Shown: positions 1 to 6,247, counted from the stretch's first letter. The stretch: DNA of 13,622 nucleotides from an uncultured bacterium (GCA_903938205.1 CAJACJ010000371.1:1-13622), one strand, 5' to 3'. Notes: generated by a model from the letters alone, not told the origin. Made by a program: numbers and translations.

Positions 1-741
1 AATCAGGCCGCCTGACACAAAGCGTGTTTCTAAAAGTGGCAGTACCACATGGCCGCCACCAAAAACCAGCGAGCCGGTTTGCGCGAAGAGTTTCCATGGA
101 GTCCATGTCACTAGTAAATTCGCGGCGAATAGCGCGAACGCAATAATTGCGATGCGCTTTGAAATAAGGCCAGAGGTTAGTGGTGGCGAGGCTTCCACTG
201 TTTCATTATTCCGCAATGCGAACAAGCCAATCACTGCGCCCAGCATGAATGACCACGTTTGCCCCATGGTGTCGCGCAATACATAGCTGAGCAAACCTGT
301 GGCCAATACCAGTATTTTTCGCCGTCGATCAGGCGCAAGTGCGACAAACATTTGTATTGCCGCCAATGCCACCACGGCCACCGCGGCCGCCTTGAGTCCT
401 TGCAGCCACCCTGCGTTAGAAAGCTCGCCGGGATACAGCACGGTTATGGCCACCGCGTACATCATCAATGCACTGGGCAAGGTGAATCCAAACCATGCCA
501 AGAGTCCGCCCACAATTCCCGCGCGCTCAACTCCAATTGCATATCCAACCTGGCTGCTTGAGGGGCCAGGTAAAAAATGTGAAAGCGCAACAAGATCCGC
601 GAATCGAGATTGCGTGATCCACTTACGACGGGTGACAAAAGCCTCTTGGAAATATCCAAGATGCGCCACTGGTCCGCCAAACGAAAAACATCCAAGTCGC
701 AGAAAGACTAAAAATATTTCAAAAATTCGTTTGAGATTCAT
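1..741 (-). CDS. chrA: Chromate transporter ChrA (CHR family), C-terminus cut by window edge
   Basis: Reading the minus strand from the ATG at 741-739 gives 247 uninterrupted codons to the window edge. The protein opens with MNLKRIFEIFLVFLRLG and the CHR hallmark SFGGPVAHLGYF. It then has FLPGPSSSQVGYAIG near residue 60, both typical of the first CHR half. About 20 residues before the edge it shows FGGGHVVLPLL, the start of the second CHR half, so roughly 60 percent of a usual ~400-residue ChrA is present. The family exports chromate (and probably sulfate-like anions) across the inner membrane, driven by the proton gradient. The start is divergent from the fluoride-channel operon with at most 25 bp between, so its promoter must lie inside that gene or the transcript has almost no leader. 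No SD is visible. Family identity is secure; the true substrate is not shown by sequence. Confidence 0.9.
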   Translation of the reverse strand, partial: MNLKRIFEIFLVFLRLGCFSFGGPVAHLGYFQEAFVTRRKWITQSRFADLVALSHFLPGPSSSQVGYAIGVERAGIVGGLLAWFGFTLPSALMMYAVAITVLYPGELSNAGWLQGLKAAAVAVVALAAIQMFVALAPDRRRKILVLATGLLSYVLRDTMGQTWSFMLGAVIGLFALRNNETVEASPPLTSGLISKRIAIIAFALFAANLLVTWTPWKLFAQTGSLVFGGGHVVLPLLETRFVSGGLI

Positions 742-766
742 GTGATTGGTAGACTCGCCGCTTCAA

Positions 767-1150
767 ATGCTATCGCCGTTCATCACCAGCTTGATCATTG
801 GATTTGGCGGAGGATTGGGCGCCGCAACACGCTTCTTCATTTATTTTTTACTGGATCGCGGACGTCTTTGGCCGCAGTGGAAAATATTGCTGTGCATTAA
901 TTTGCTCGGCTCGCTTGCAATTGGATATCTCAGCGGTTTTATGCTGAAAATGCACGGGACTTACTCCCAACTCATCGCGGATGTGATGATGACCGGATTT
1001 CTTGGTGGCTTCACCACCTTCAGCGCGTTCATGATTGAATCAACGGAAGGTTTGCTCAATAAGCGCGCGCGCGGCGTGGCGTTCTTCATTGGTGTCAGCA
1101 TTATTGGAGGCATGGCTTTCGCATGGCTTGGTCAAAGGTTGAGCTCATGA
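767..1150 (+). CDS. crcB: Fluoride channel subunit CrcB/Fluc, first of a pair
   Basis: This is a 127-residue protein with four predicted membrane segments, the normal Fluc size. Signatures are GGGLGAATRF in TM1, the TM2 asparagine in NLLGS (N45), and the TM3 break and pore motif GFLGGFTTFSAF (residues 77-88) with both pore phenylalanines, F85 and F88. Fluc dimers let fluoride leave the cytoplasm. Basic residues cluster in the first loop (DRGRLWPQWK) and third loop (NKRARG), predicting both termini outside the cytoplasm. I chose ATG 767; a TTG at 746 would add seven residues unlike the family. No SD is seen. The last codons overlap the second crcB by 4 bp, so the two are translationally coupled and likely assemble as an antiparallel heterodimer. 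No fluoride riboswitch fits in the tiny upstream gap. Confidence 0.93.
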   Translation: MLSPFITSLIIGFGGGLGAATRFFIYFLLDRGRLWPQWKILLCINLLGSLAIGYLSGFMLKMHGTYSQLIADVMMTGFLGGFTTFSAFMIESTEGLLNKRARGVAFFIGVSIIGGMAFAWLGQRLSS

Positions 1151-1593
1151 AGTCCAAATCATCACCCGCGCTGCCTTCGATCTGGCTCATGCTTGCGGTG
1201 GTTTTTGGTGGCGGCACCATGGGAACAATGCTTCGCTATGGCGCAGGGCAAGTGTGTCCAATCATTCAGGCCGATCCCTGGGTCGCCGTTCTTGTCGTAA
1301 ACCTGATCGCCACATTTTTCGCCGCATGGGTTGGTCGCAAATATTTAATCCTTTCCCGTGAACGCTTTGTGGATGTGGTTGATCCGTTTCTCAAAAAAAA
1401 TCCGTTGTTCAATTTATTTTTTGTCTCTGGGTGCATGGGCGGCTTAAGCACATTCAGTTCATTGGCGCAAGAATTGTGCGAGCAGTTGGCGCGCGGGGAC
1501 TTCCGTCAATTCGCTCTGAATCTGGGGCTTTCGCTCATTCTTGGAATGATTGTGGGAGCGCTCGGTTTAAGGCTGGGTCAAGCCACAAGATGA
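1147..1593 (+). CDS. crcB: Fluoride channel subunit CrcB/Fluc, second of a pair
   Basis: The ATG at 1147 overlaps the stop of the first subunit (ATGA) and has an AAAGG ribosome-binding site at 1134-1138. An in-frame ATG at 1123 is less well placed. The 148-residue protein has four membrane segments, VFGGGTMGTMLRYGAG in TM1, the TM2 asparagine (N52 in VVNLIATFF), and the TM3 motif GCMGGLSTFSSL (residues 95-106). The first pore phenylalanine is kept (F103), but the second is leucine (L106). Basic residues lie at the N-terminus (MKSKS), in loop 2 (GRK, RER, KK) and at the C-terminus, predicting both termini in the cytoplasm, opposite to its partner. This fits an obligate Fluc heterodimer. The leucine suggests the two pores may not be equivalent. 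Confidence 0.92.
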   Translation: MKSKSSPALPSIWLMLAVVFGGGTMGTMLRYGAGQVCPIIQADPWVAVLVVNLIATFFAAWVGRKYLILSRERFVDVVDPFLKKNPLFNLFFVSGCMGGLSTFSSLAQELCEQLARGDFRQFALNLGLSLILGMIVGALGLRLGQATR

Positions 1594-1610
1594 TCCGATA
1601 GGCTTTGCGC

Positions 1611-2351
1611 ATGGCGACAAGCAACAAATCAGTCAGGCCAAAGCCCGTGGACGCATGGGGTGGCGCACCGTTGAACATGACCACATTGCGCAAGTTATGG
1701 AAGCCGCGGCGTGATGCGTATTCCAAGGCGCATTTGTATGAAGAGGTGCGCGTTCGTATTCATCGCGCGTTGACGTGGCTGGAATTTTCAGAGCGATGCG
1801 ATATCCGTGAAGACTTGGACGCGAAATTGATCGCGCAGTGGATTGCGTTCACCGCTCTCACAAGTCAGTGGAACAAAAAAATGAAAGCGCCAGAACCCGA
1901 TGCCGCTGCGACTCGCTTGTTCATACAACAAATACTGGATCATGATCAAGATGGCCTCATGCAGATGGTGTTGGAAACAAATGACCGCGCCGCGCGCGCA
2001 TTGTTTGAAGACGCGTATCTAGCCAAGCAGTTCAAATCACGCGAGACATTGCAAAATTCAAAGCCGCGTAATGGAAGTGGCAAGACTTTTACGACCAAGT
2101 CCACCATGGAGGATATTTTGGAGCATGCGCAATTTGAGCCATGGTTGGAGGCTGTTTTGGAGCGAATTCTCTTTATTCGCAATCAACTTGTGCACGGTGG
2201 CAGTACTTATAACGGACGCTTGAACCGCGTTGCTGTGCGCCGCGCCAGTTCGCTTCTTGAACATTTGGTTGCGTGCTTCATGCAAATTCTTATGGAGCAC
2301 GGGTACACCGATGACTGGGGCGACTTGTGCTACTCGCCACTAGCGGATTGA
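1611..2351 (+). CDS. HEPN-domain protein (Apea-like HEPN family)
   Basis: This is a 246-residue soluble, all-helical-looking protein. The C-terminal part has the HEPN signature RNQLVHGG (residues 190-197), an R-N-x3-H motif with R190, N191 and H195, which forms the RNase site in active HEPN proteins. The helix around 49-60 (RIHRALTWLEFS), the WIAFTALTSQW segment near 77-87 and the tail DWGDLCYSP match, from memory, a widespread stand-alone HEPN family whose members read HGG-T-N--NR and end DWGPPCYP. ATG 1611 is preferred over TTG 1605. It starts 17 bp after the second crcB on the same strand, so it is probably the third gene of that operon. HEPN proteins act as RNA endonucleases in toxin-antitoxin, CRISPR and phage-defence settings, or as non-catalytic binding modules. 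No antitoxin partner is adjacent, so the role is unknown. Confidence 0.75.
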   Translation: MATSNKSVRPKPVDAWGGAPLNMTTLRKLWKPRRDAYSKAHLYEEVRVRIHRALTWLEFSERCDIREDLDAKLIAQWIAFTALTSQWNKKMKAPEPDAAATRLFIQQILDHDQDGLMQMVLETNDRAARALFEDAYLAKQFKSRETLQNSKPRNGSGKTFTTKSTMEDILEHAQFEPWLEAVLERILFIRNQLVHGGSTYNGRLNRVAVRRASSLLEHLVACFMQILMEHGYTDDWGDLCYSPLAD

Positions 2352-2363
2352 AATGTTGAACTC

Positions 2364-2482
2364 TTTCGCGCGTGAACATTTACCCGTAGCCAGTTCAGAA
2401 CAGAATTTTTATTTTCTGTGACGCAAATAGTTTCCCCCTTTCAGTTCAAGATGGATTTGGTTCGCTAGTTTCACGCGCGGAA
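2364..2482. repeat. Intergenic inverted repeat between convergent genes
   Basis: CGCGCGTGAA (2367-2376) is the exact reverse complement of TTCACGCGCG (2470-2479). Three further flanking positions on each side can pair if one G-U is allowed. The arms are about 93 nt apart, and the spacer contains a small CAGAA/TTCTG hairpin around a T-rich loop. The element lies between the stops of the HEPN gene and dinB, so it could form a fold-back 3' end for either transcript. CGCG runs are common in this DNA, so chance is a real alternative. Confidence 0.3.
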
Positions 2483-2509
2483 ATTATGTTGGAACTTCTT
2501 AAAAAATAG

Positions 2510-3760
2510 TCACTTTGCTTCGGGGCGCGGTCCGTCATTGGTCGCGTCGCGCTTATTGCGGCGGCTGCCTGCGCGTGACGCTCCGCGGTGAAGTGCTTCG
2601 GGGCCATACTTGCGCGCCACTGCGTCGGTGATGGAATCAAGTTTGCGTTGAACCTCGGCGGCGGCATCTGGAAAAAGTTCCGGCTGCACTTGCGCGCTTG
2701 CGCGATCTACGCGTTCCACGCTTACGCCAATCAAACGAAGTGGCAGCGCGCTTTCACGCCGCCACGCGGTAAGCAGGGCATCGGCCGCTTGCCAAATGGT
2801 TTTGGTTGAATCGGTGCATGGATTAAGCTTTTTTTGGCGTGAAAACGTGTCAAAATTAGCTAATCGCACTTTCAGAGTGACGCATTTCGCAAGCCCCTCA
2901 CAGGCTCGCAATCGCAGAGCCACGCGATCGCATTGCTCCTGCAGAATTGAACGAAGGACATTCATGTCGCCAATGTTGCGCTCAAAGGTTTCCTCTTGTC
3001 CAACGCTTTTGGCGTCATGTTCTGTGACCACTTCGCGCTCATCAATGCCCAACGCAAACTGCCGCCACTGCGCGCCAGATTCACCCAGTCGTGCGCACGC
3101 TTGGTCCTCGCTTAGATTTTGCAAATCACCAAATGTGTGAATGCCCGCGTTGATAAACTTTGGCAGTGTCTTTGGTCCCACGCCCCACATTTTAGAAATA
3201 GCAAGTGGCGCCAAAATGCCACGCGTCTCCTCGGCTGAAATAATGGTCAAGCCATTTGGCTTACGCAAGTCACTGGCAATCTTGGCCACAAATTTTGATG
3301 TGGCCACGCCAACGCTCACGGTTAATTTTAATTCCTCATATACGCGCGCACGAATGGCTTTTGCAATTGTTGGACCGCTGCCCAAAAGCAATTGCGAACC
3401 AGAGACATCCACAAAGGCCTCATCCACACTGATGGCTTCAACAAGTGGTGATTGGTCACGTAAAATATTCATAAAGTGCAAACTGATTTCGCTGTACCGA
3501 TCAAAACGCGGCGCACGAACTTCGGCATGCGGGCATTTGGTCAACGCCAACGCCATGGGCATTGCGCTGTGACAGCCAAATTTGCGCGCCTCATAGCTTG
3601 CTGCGGCAACCACGCCGCGACCGCCTTCACCACCCACTAAAACGGGTACGCCTTTCAAAGTTGGGTCATCAAGTTGCTCCACGCTGGCAAAAAAAGCGTC
3701 CATATCGGCGTGCAGGACGCATTTGAGCCAAATTGGATCTATATTCTCGGACTTTGACAT
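2510..3760 (-). CDS. dinB: DNA polymerase IV (Y-family, translesion synthesis)
   Basis: This is a 416-residue Y-family polymerase, slightly longer than the usual ~350. The palm carries HADMDAFFASVE (metal ligand D19, with F24 at the steric-gate position) and SVDEAF (catalytic D113 and E114). The fingers segment GRGVVAAASYEARKFG (48-62) and SVGVATSKFVAKIASDLRKPNGL (149-171) are typical. MWGVGPKT (191-198) is the thumb helix-hairpin-helix. The little-finger domain covers about 245-350. QPELF (359-363) fits a QxxLF sliding-clamp motif and is followed by a second conserved tail, KYGPEALHRGAS, and a basic end. The enzyme bypasses DNA lesions at low fidelity. The ATG at 3760 has only a weak GAG upstream. 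A TATAAA at 3782-3787 on the minus strand and the dyad at 3794-3818 could form its promoter and operator. Confidence 0.96.
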   Translation of the reverse strand: MSKSENIDPIWLKCVLHADMDAFFASVEQLDDPTLKGVPVLVGGEGGRGVVAAASYEARKFGCHSAMPMALALTKCPHAEVRAPRFDRYSEISLHFMNILRDQSPLVEAISVDEAFVDVSGSQLLLGSGPTIAKAIRARVYEELKLTVSVGVATSKFVAKIASDLRKPNGLTIISAEETRGILAPLAISKMWGVGPKTLPKFINAGIHTFGDLQNLSEDQACARLGESGAQWRQFALGIDEREVVTEHDAKSVGQEETFERNIGDMNVLRSILQEQCDRVALRLRACEGLAKCVTLKVRLANFDTFSRQKKLNPCTDSTKTIWQAADALLTAWRRESALPLRLIGVSVERVDRASAQVQPELFPDAAAEVQRKLDSITDAVARKYGPEALHRGASRAGSRRNKRDATNDGPRPEAK

Positions 3761-3781
3761 TTTATCTACTCAGTTTAACTA

Positions 3782-3787
3782 TTTATA
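3782..3787 (-). promoter_or_regulatory. Candidate -10 element for dinB
   Basis: Minus-strand TATAAA lies 22 bp before the dinB ATG, in a very A/T-rich stretch that contrasts with the surrounding genes. A TTGTCA (minus, 3807-3802) sits upstream with a short 14-bp spacer, so the -35 match is imperfect. It is the best promoter candidate for dinB visible here. Confidence 0.4.
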
Positions 3788-3793
3788 TTTAAT

Positions 3794-3818
3794 AATTTGA
3801 TTGACAATGCATCAAATT
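3794..3818. promoter_or_regulatory. 25-bp dyad operator candidate
   Basis: AATTTGAT (3794-3801) and ATCAAATT (3811-3818) are perfect 8-bp inverted arms around a 9-bp centre. The dyad covers the plus-strand TTGACA at 3801-3806 and lies just upstream of the minus-strand TATAAA for dinB, so a dimeric regulator bound here could control both directions. It does not match the E. coli or Bacillus LexA boxes that I know. Regulation of dinB by an SOS-type repressor is only an inference. Confidence 0.45.
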
Positions 3819-3828
3819 CATTCACAAT
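3801..3828 (+). promoter_or_regulatory. Candidate sigma70-type promoter reading rightward
   Basis: A perfect -35 TTGACA (3801-3806) is followed after 16 bp by CACAAT (3823-3828), a 4/6 match to the -10 consensus. Transcription would start near 3835, upstream of the hairpins and the strong terminator at 3969-4017. A 5-bp inverted repeat, CATTC (3819-3823) and GAATG (3831-3835), overlaps the -10 and could be a second operator. Confidence 0.5.
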
Positions 3829-3834
3829 ACGAAT

Positions 3835-4018
3835 GTAAGAGTGTTCCCAAACTTTCTTAACGAATTATTGAATGTTCAAGCGGCGTGTGTGCTGTTAATC
3901 CGGGTCGAGTGCGTTGGATGGGTGAAAAGACCCCCAAGTTTTTTGTTGGGGTTCAAATTGCAAAAAAGGGCGTGGGCGCTTAAGGAAACTTAAGCGACTC
4001 ACGCCTTTTCTTTTTTTG
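3835..4018 (+). ncRNA. Candidate ~180-nt small RNA or attenuating leader
   Basis: No protein gene of useful size lies here, yet the stretch runs from a promoter candidate (TTGACA at 3801) to a strong intrinsic terminator (3969-4017). Between them are an interrupted palindrome TTGAA-TG-TTCAA (3868-3879), hairpin GGGT/ACCC (3920-3933) and hairpin CCCCAA/TTGGGG (3932-3951). The two hairpins share bases 3932-3933 and so exclude each other. A nine-codon frame encoding MFKRRVCC (3872-3898) has no SD. I do not recognise it as 6S RNA, SRP RNA, RNase P RNA or tmRNA. It could be a free small RNA, or the 5' leader of the DUF2231-cytochrome gene with the terminator acting as an attenuator. Confidence 0.45.
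3969..4017 (+). terminator. Strong intrinsic terminator, possibly bidirectional
   Basis: The inner stem CGCTTAAG (3977-3984) pairs perfectly with CTTAAGCG (3989-3996) across a GAAA tetraloop. An outer stem GGCGTG (3969-3974) pairs with CACGCC (4000-4005), separated by a small internal loop. The hairpin is followed by TTTTCTTTTTTT on the plus strand and preceded by six A, so it would also work on the minus strand. It sits between two divergently transcribed genes and ends neither of them. Confidence 0.9.
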
Positions 4019-4112
4019 CGGTTTCATAATTTGAATTTGAGTTTGTTTGGATTTCCTACAGGCTTGGAAATGCTTGAAATTCGAAATATCAATTTTTCCA
4101 TAGCATGAGTGA

Positions 4113-5279
4113 ATGATTGATCCAGTTGAAACAGTTTCTCCTTCGCTTCTCGACGCATGGCTGAACGTTCTTGGAGCTTTCCATCCTCTGATTATTCATT
4201 TTCCAATCGCTCTAGCCATGATCGCGGCCCTGGCCATGTTGTGGAATTGGATTTGGCAGCATGATGGCTTTGGTGATTTTGCTTTTCATTGCACTTGGAT
4301 CGCGGCATTGGCCAGTGTGTTTGTGTCCGCAAGCGGTTGGTTCTTTGCTGAAAGTAATGGCAGCGCAAGCAATGAATTATTTCTGCACCGCTGGTTTGGA
4401 ATTGGAAGCTCGGCTGGATTGATTGCGCTTGCGTTCATGACTTCACTTGTGCGCAGTGATTCTTGGCCGGGTCTGTTGAAAATTTCAAGATTCGCATCGC
4501 TTCTTGTTGCGGCAGGCATTGGAATTACCGCCCATTTTGGTGGGGAAATGGTGTGGGGCGAGGGCCAGGTCACGACGCCGCTTTCAAATGCTTTGTCAGT
4601 CAGTTGGGAATCAATCCGCGGAAATGATGCTGAAGTTGCAACCGCACCAATAACACCAACAGTGCCATCAACAACAGCGCCATCAACAACAGCGCCATCA
4701 ACAACAGCGCCATCAACAACAGCGCCATCAACAACCGCGCCAACAACGCCCGTCGCACCCGTGGCGCCAGCGGCACCAGCAATGCCGGCCACAACAGATG
4801 CGCCAAAGCCAATTGCAAATACTTCTATCCATGATGTGTTGCGAATGAGTGTTGCATTTGCAATATCTGCGACCCAGACAATTCCGCCTGCAACAACTCC
4901 TCCCGCGGATTCATCCAAATCAACTGTCACGCCACCCGCGACAACTCCGCCCGCAATTCCAAAAGATCTTGAGTACAACAAAAACATTCTTCCAATACTT
5001 GAAGCGCGTTGTTGGGACTGCCATGGGAAAGGCGTTGCCAAAGGTGGAGTGGCTTTCGATCACGTGACCGAACTCATCGTGAAAGAGCCGCTTGTCAAAA
5101 GCAAACAAATCCCAATTATTCTTGTGGGCAAACCAGTGTCAAGCGCAATCATGAAAGCGATCCAGAAACCCGTGACCGCCAAGGGACACATGCCTCCAAA
5201 AGGAGCGCGGCTTACGGCGGAGCAAATCGCATTGATTGAAGCTTGGATTCAGCAGGGCGCCAAAGTTGTGAATCCGTAA
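4113..5279 (+). CDS. DUF2231 membrane protein fused to a c-type cytochrome domain
   Basis: This is a 388-residue two-domain protein. Residues about 20-150 form a four-helix membrane domain of the DUF2231 type, with FHPLIIHFPIAL (23-34), LHRWFGIG (91-98) and AHFGGEMVWGEG (140-151). Histidines H24, H29, H92 and H141 could be haem or metal ligands, but this is not demonstrated. A Pro/Thr/Ala linker (about 175-280) contains five PSTTA repeats. The C-terminal domain, from about 288, has the haem c motif CWDCH (C300, C303, H304) and a likely distal ligand M360 in GHMPPKG. It resembles the cytochrome c domains abundant in Planctomycetota. The haem domain should face the periplasm, suggesting electron transfer. 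The start at ATG 4113 has no clear SD, and the ATG at 4105 stops after three codons. It may be controlled by the terminator 95 bp upstream. It converges on the TauE gene with an 18-bp gap. Confidence 0.85.
   Translation: MIDPVETVSPSLLDAWLNVLGAFHPLIIHFPIALAMIAALAMLWNWIWQHDGFGDFAFHCTWIAALASVFVSASGWFFAESNGSASNELFLHRWFGIGSSAGLIALAFMTSLVRSDSWPGLLKISRFASLLVAAGIGITAHFGGEMVWGEGQVTTPLSNALSVSWESIRGNDAEVATAPITPTVPSTTAPSTTAPSTTAPSTTAPSTTAPTTPVAPVAPAAPAMPATTDAPKPIANTSIHDVLRMSVAFAISATQTIPPATTPPADSSKSTVTPPATTPPAIPKDLEYNKNILPILEARCWDCHGKGVAKGGVAFDHVTELIVKEPLVKSKQIPIILVGKPVSSAIMKAIQKPVTAKGHMPPKGARLTAEQIALIEAWIQQGAKVVNP
4665..4739 (+). repeat. Five tandem 15-bp repeats encoding PSTTA
   Basis: The unit CCATCAACAACAGCG occurs five times head to tail. 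The first four copies are identical and the fifth has one A-to-C change that keeps the Thr-Ala reading. Units are in frame (codons 185-209), so gain or loss of a copy changes linker length by five residues without a frameshift. The near identity at silent positions points to recent slippage rather than selection for sequence alone. Confidence 0.95.
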
Positions 5280-5297
5280 TCGGCGCGTATTTTGGCG

Positions 5298-6032
5298 TTA
5301 GACCGTGACAAACTTCACGGCCGCAATGAGCAAAACAAATCCAAGCATGAGGCGCAATCCTGTTTGAGATGCTGTGTCGGCGCTCCATTTGGCGCCGAAC
5401 CAACCACCAACAATTGCCGACGCGCACGTCCACCACAACCAATCTGGAAAGCTCACGCTTTGACTCATCAATCCGACAAGACCTGCGATTGAATTTAAAA
5501 ATATAAATGGCGCGGACACCGCGGCGGCTTCGCGCGGCGTGGCCCATGCGCACAAAATAAGTAGGGGCGTTAGGAAAATTCCACCACCCACGCCAACAAG
5601 GCCCGAAAGAAATCCAATCGTCGCACCGCATGCCAGCGCGTCCACGGTGACAAGCGGTTTGGTCGCGATTGTTTTCTGTGGCATGAATAGCCGTACCGCT
5701 GCAAGCAACAACGTTGCGGCCACTAAAATTTTGAACGCGGTCTCATCAATAGCAAGCGTGCCGCCCCAATAAGCAAACGGAATAGAAGTGACAATGAACG
5801 GCCATAGCAATCGCCAGCGGAAATGTCCGGCTTTGACAAATGCGAATGTGGCCAATGCCGATACCGCAATATTGAGAATCAGGGCGCTGGGGCGCATGAA
5901 CGCGGCGCCCACGCCGAACAGCGCCATGATGGCTAAATAGCCTGAAGCACCGCCGTGCCCAACGCTGGCGTACAGCGCCGCAACAACGCCAACAAGCAGA
6001 ATGAAAAGAACAAGCATGAAGTCATTTGGCAT
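5298..6032 (-). CDS. TauE/SafE-family anion exporter
   Basis: This is a 244-residue hydrophobic protein with about eight membrane segments and the internal duplication of the family. The first half carries ASVGHGGASGYLA (residues 22-34) and the second carries FLSGLVGVGGGIFLTPLLIL (141-160), both family signatures. Members export or import small anions such as sulfite, sulfoacetate or other organosulfur compounds; the substrate cannot be read from sequence. The start chosen is the ATG at 6032. An ATG at 6017 (MLVLFILLVG) would also keep the first helix, and neither has an SD. The stop lies 18 bp from the convergent stop of the DUF2231-cytochrome gene. The gene follows tRNA-Arg on the same strand, separated by 118 bp. 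Confidence 0.87.
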   Translation of the reverse strand: MPNDFMLVLFILLVGVVAALYASVGHGGASGYLAIMALFGVGAAFMRPSALILNIAVSALATFAFVKAGHFRWRLLWPFIVTSIPFAYWGGTLAIDETAFKILVAATLLLAAVRLFMPQKTIATKPLVTVDALACGATIGFLSGLVGVGGGIFLTPLLILCAWATPREAAAVSAPFIFLNSIAGLVGLMSQSVSFPDWLWWTCASAIVGGWFGAKWSADTASQTGLRLMLGFVLLIAAVKFVTV

Positions 6033-6150
6033 GCGGGCAAAGTTTAGTGGTTGGAATTCAAAACGGCTGCACTTGAATTTGCAATCTCAGCGCATGTGTG
6101 TACGCCTGGATCAATGGAGCTCCGTGCTTAAAAAAGCCTTACCAAAGAAG

Positions 6151-6224
6151 CGTCCCGAGGTGGATTCGAACCACCGACCTGCAGCTTAGAAGGCTGCTGC
6201 TCTATCCAGCTGAGCTATCGGGAC
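6151..6224 (-). tRNA. tRNA-Arg (anticodon UCU)
   Basis: A full cloverleaf of 74 nt reads on the minus strand. The acceptor stem GTCCCGA (6224-6218) pairs with TCGGGAC (6158-6152), with discriminator G at 6151. The D-arm contains TAGCTCAGCTGGATAGAGCA. The anticodon stem GCAGC/GCTGC encloses CTTCTAA, giving anticodon TCT at 6190-6188, which reads AGA/AGG arginine codons. The T-arm is GGTGG-TTCGAAT-CCACC. CCA is not encoded; the next bases are CTT. A TACAAT on the minus strand at 6253-6248 could be its -10 element. Confidence 0.98.
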
Positions 6225-6247
6225 TCACGCAAGTCAATGCGTATCTC

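Noticed and set aside
259..745. Two plus-strand open frames opposite chrA
   Set aside because: The minus strand reads a continuous ChrA protein with family motifs over the same bases.
640..767. Fluoride (crcB-motif) riboswitch
   Set aside because: No matching sequence is visible upstream of crcB, and the region is chrA coding sequence.
3912..3935. Fragment of 23S rRNA
   Set aside because: The similarity is limited to a GAAAAGACCCC-like string; flanking bases do not match rRNA.
3835..4018. 6S RNA, SRP RNA or tmRNA
   Set aside because: Length resembles 6S RNA, but the 5' and 3' ends do not pair. The SRP apical motif and a tRNA-like end with TTCAA arm and CCA are absent.
4665..4739. CRISPR array
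   Set aside because: Units are 15 bp, directly abutting without spacers, and in frame within a protein linker.
4286..5041. 251-residue minus-strand open frame with GAVVDG repeats
   Set aside because: It is the antisense of the PSTTA repeat and linker; low complexity on the opposite strand creates the frame. The plus frame has recognisable DUF2231 and cytochrome motifs.
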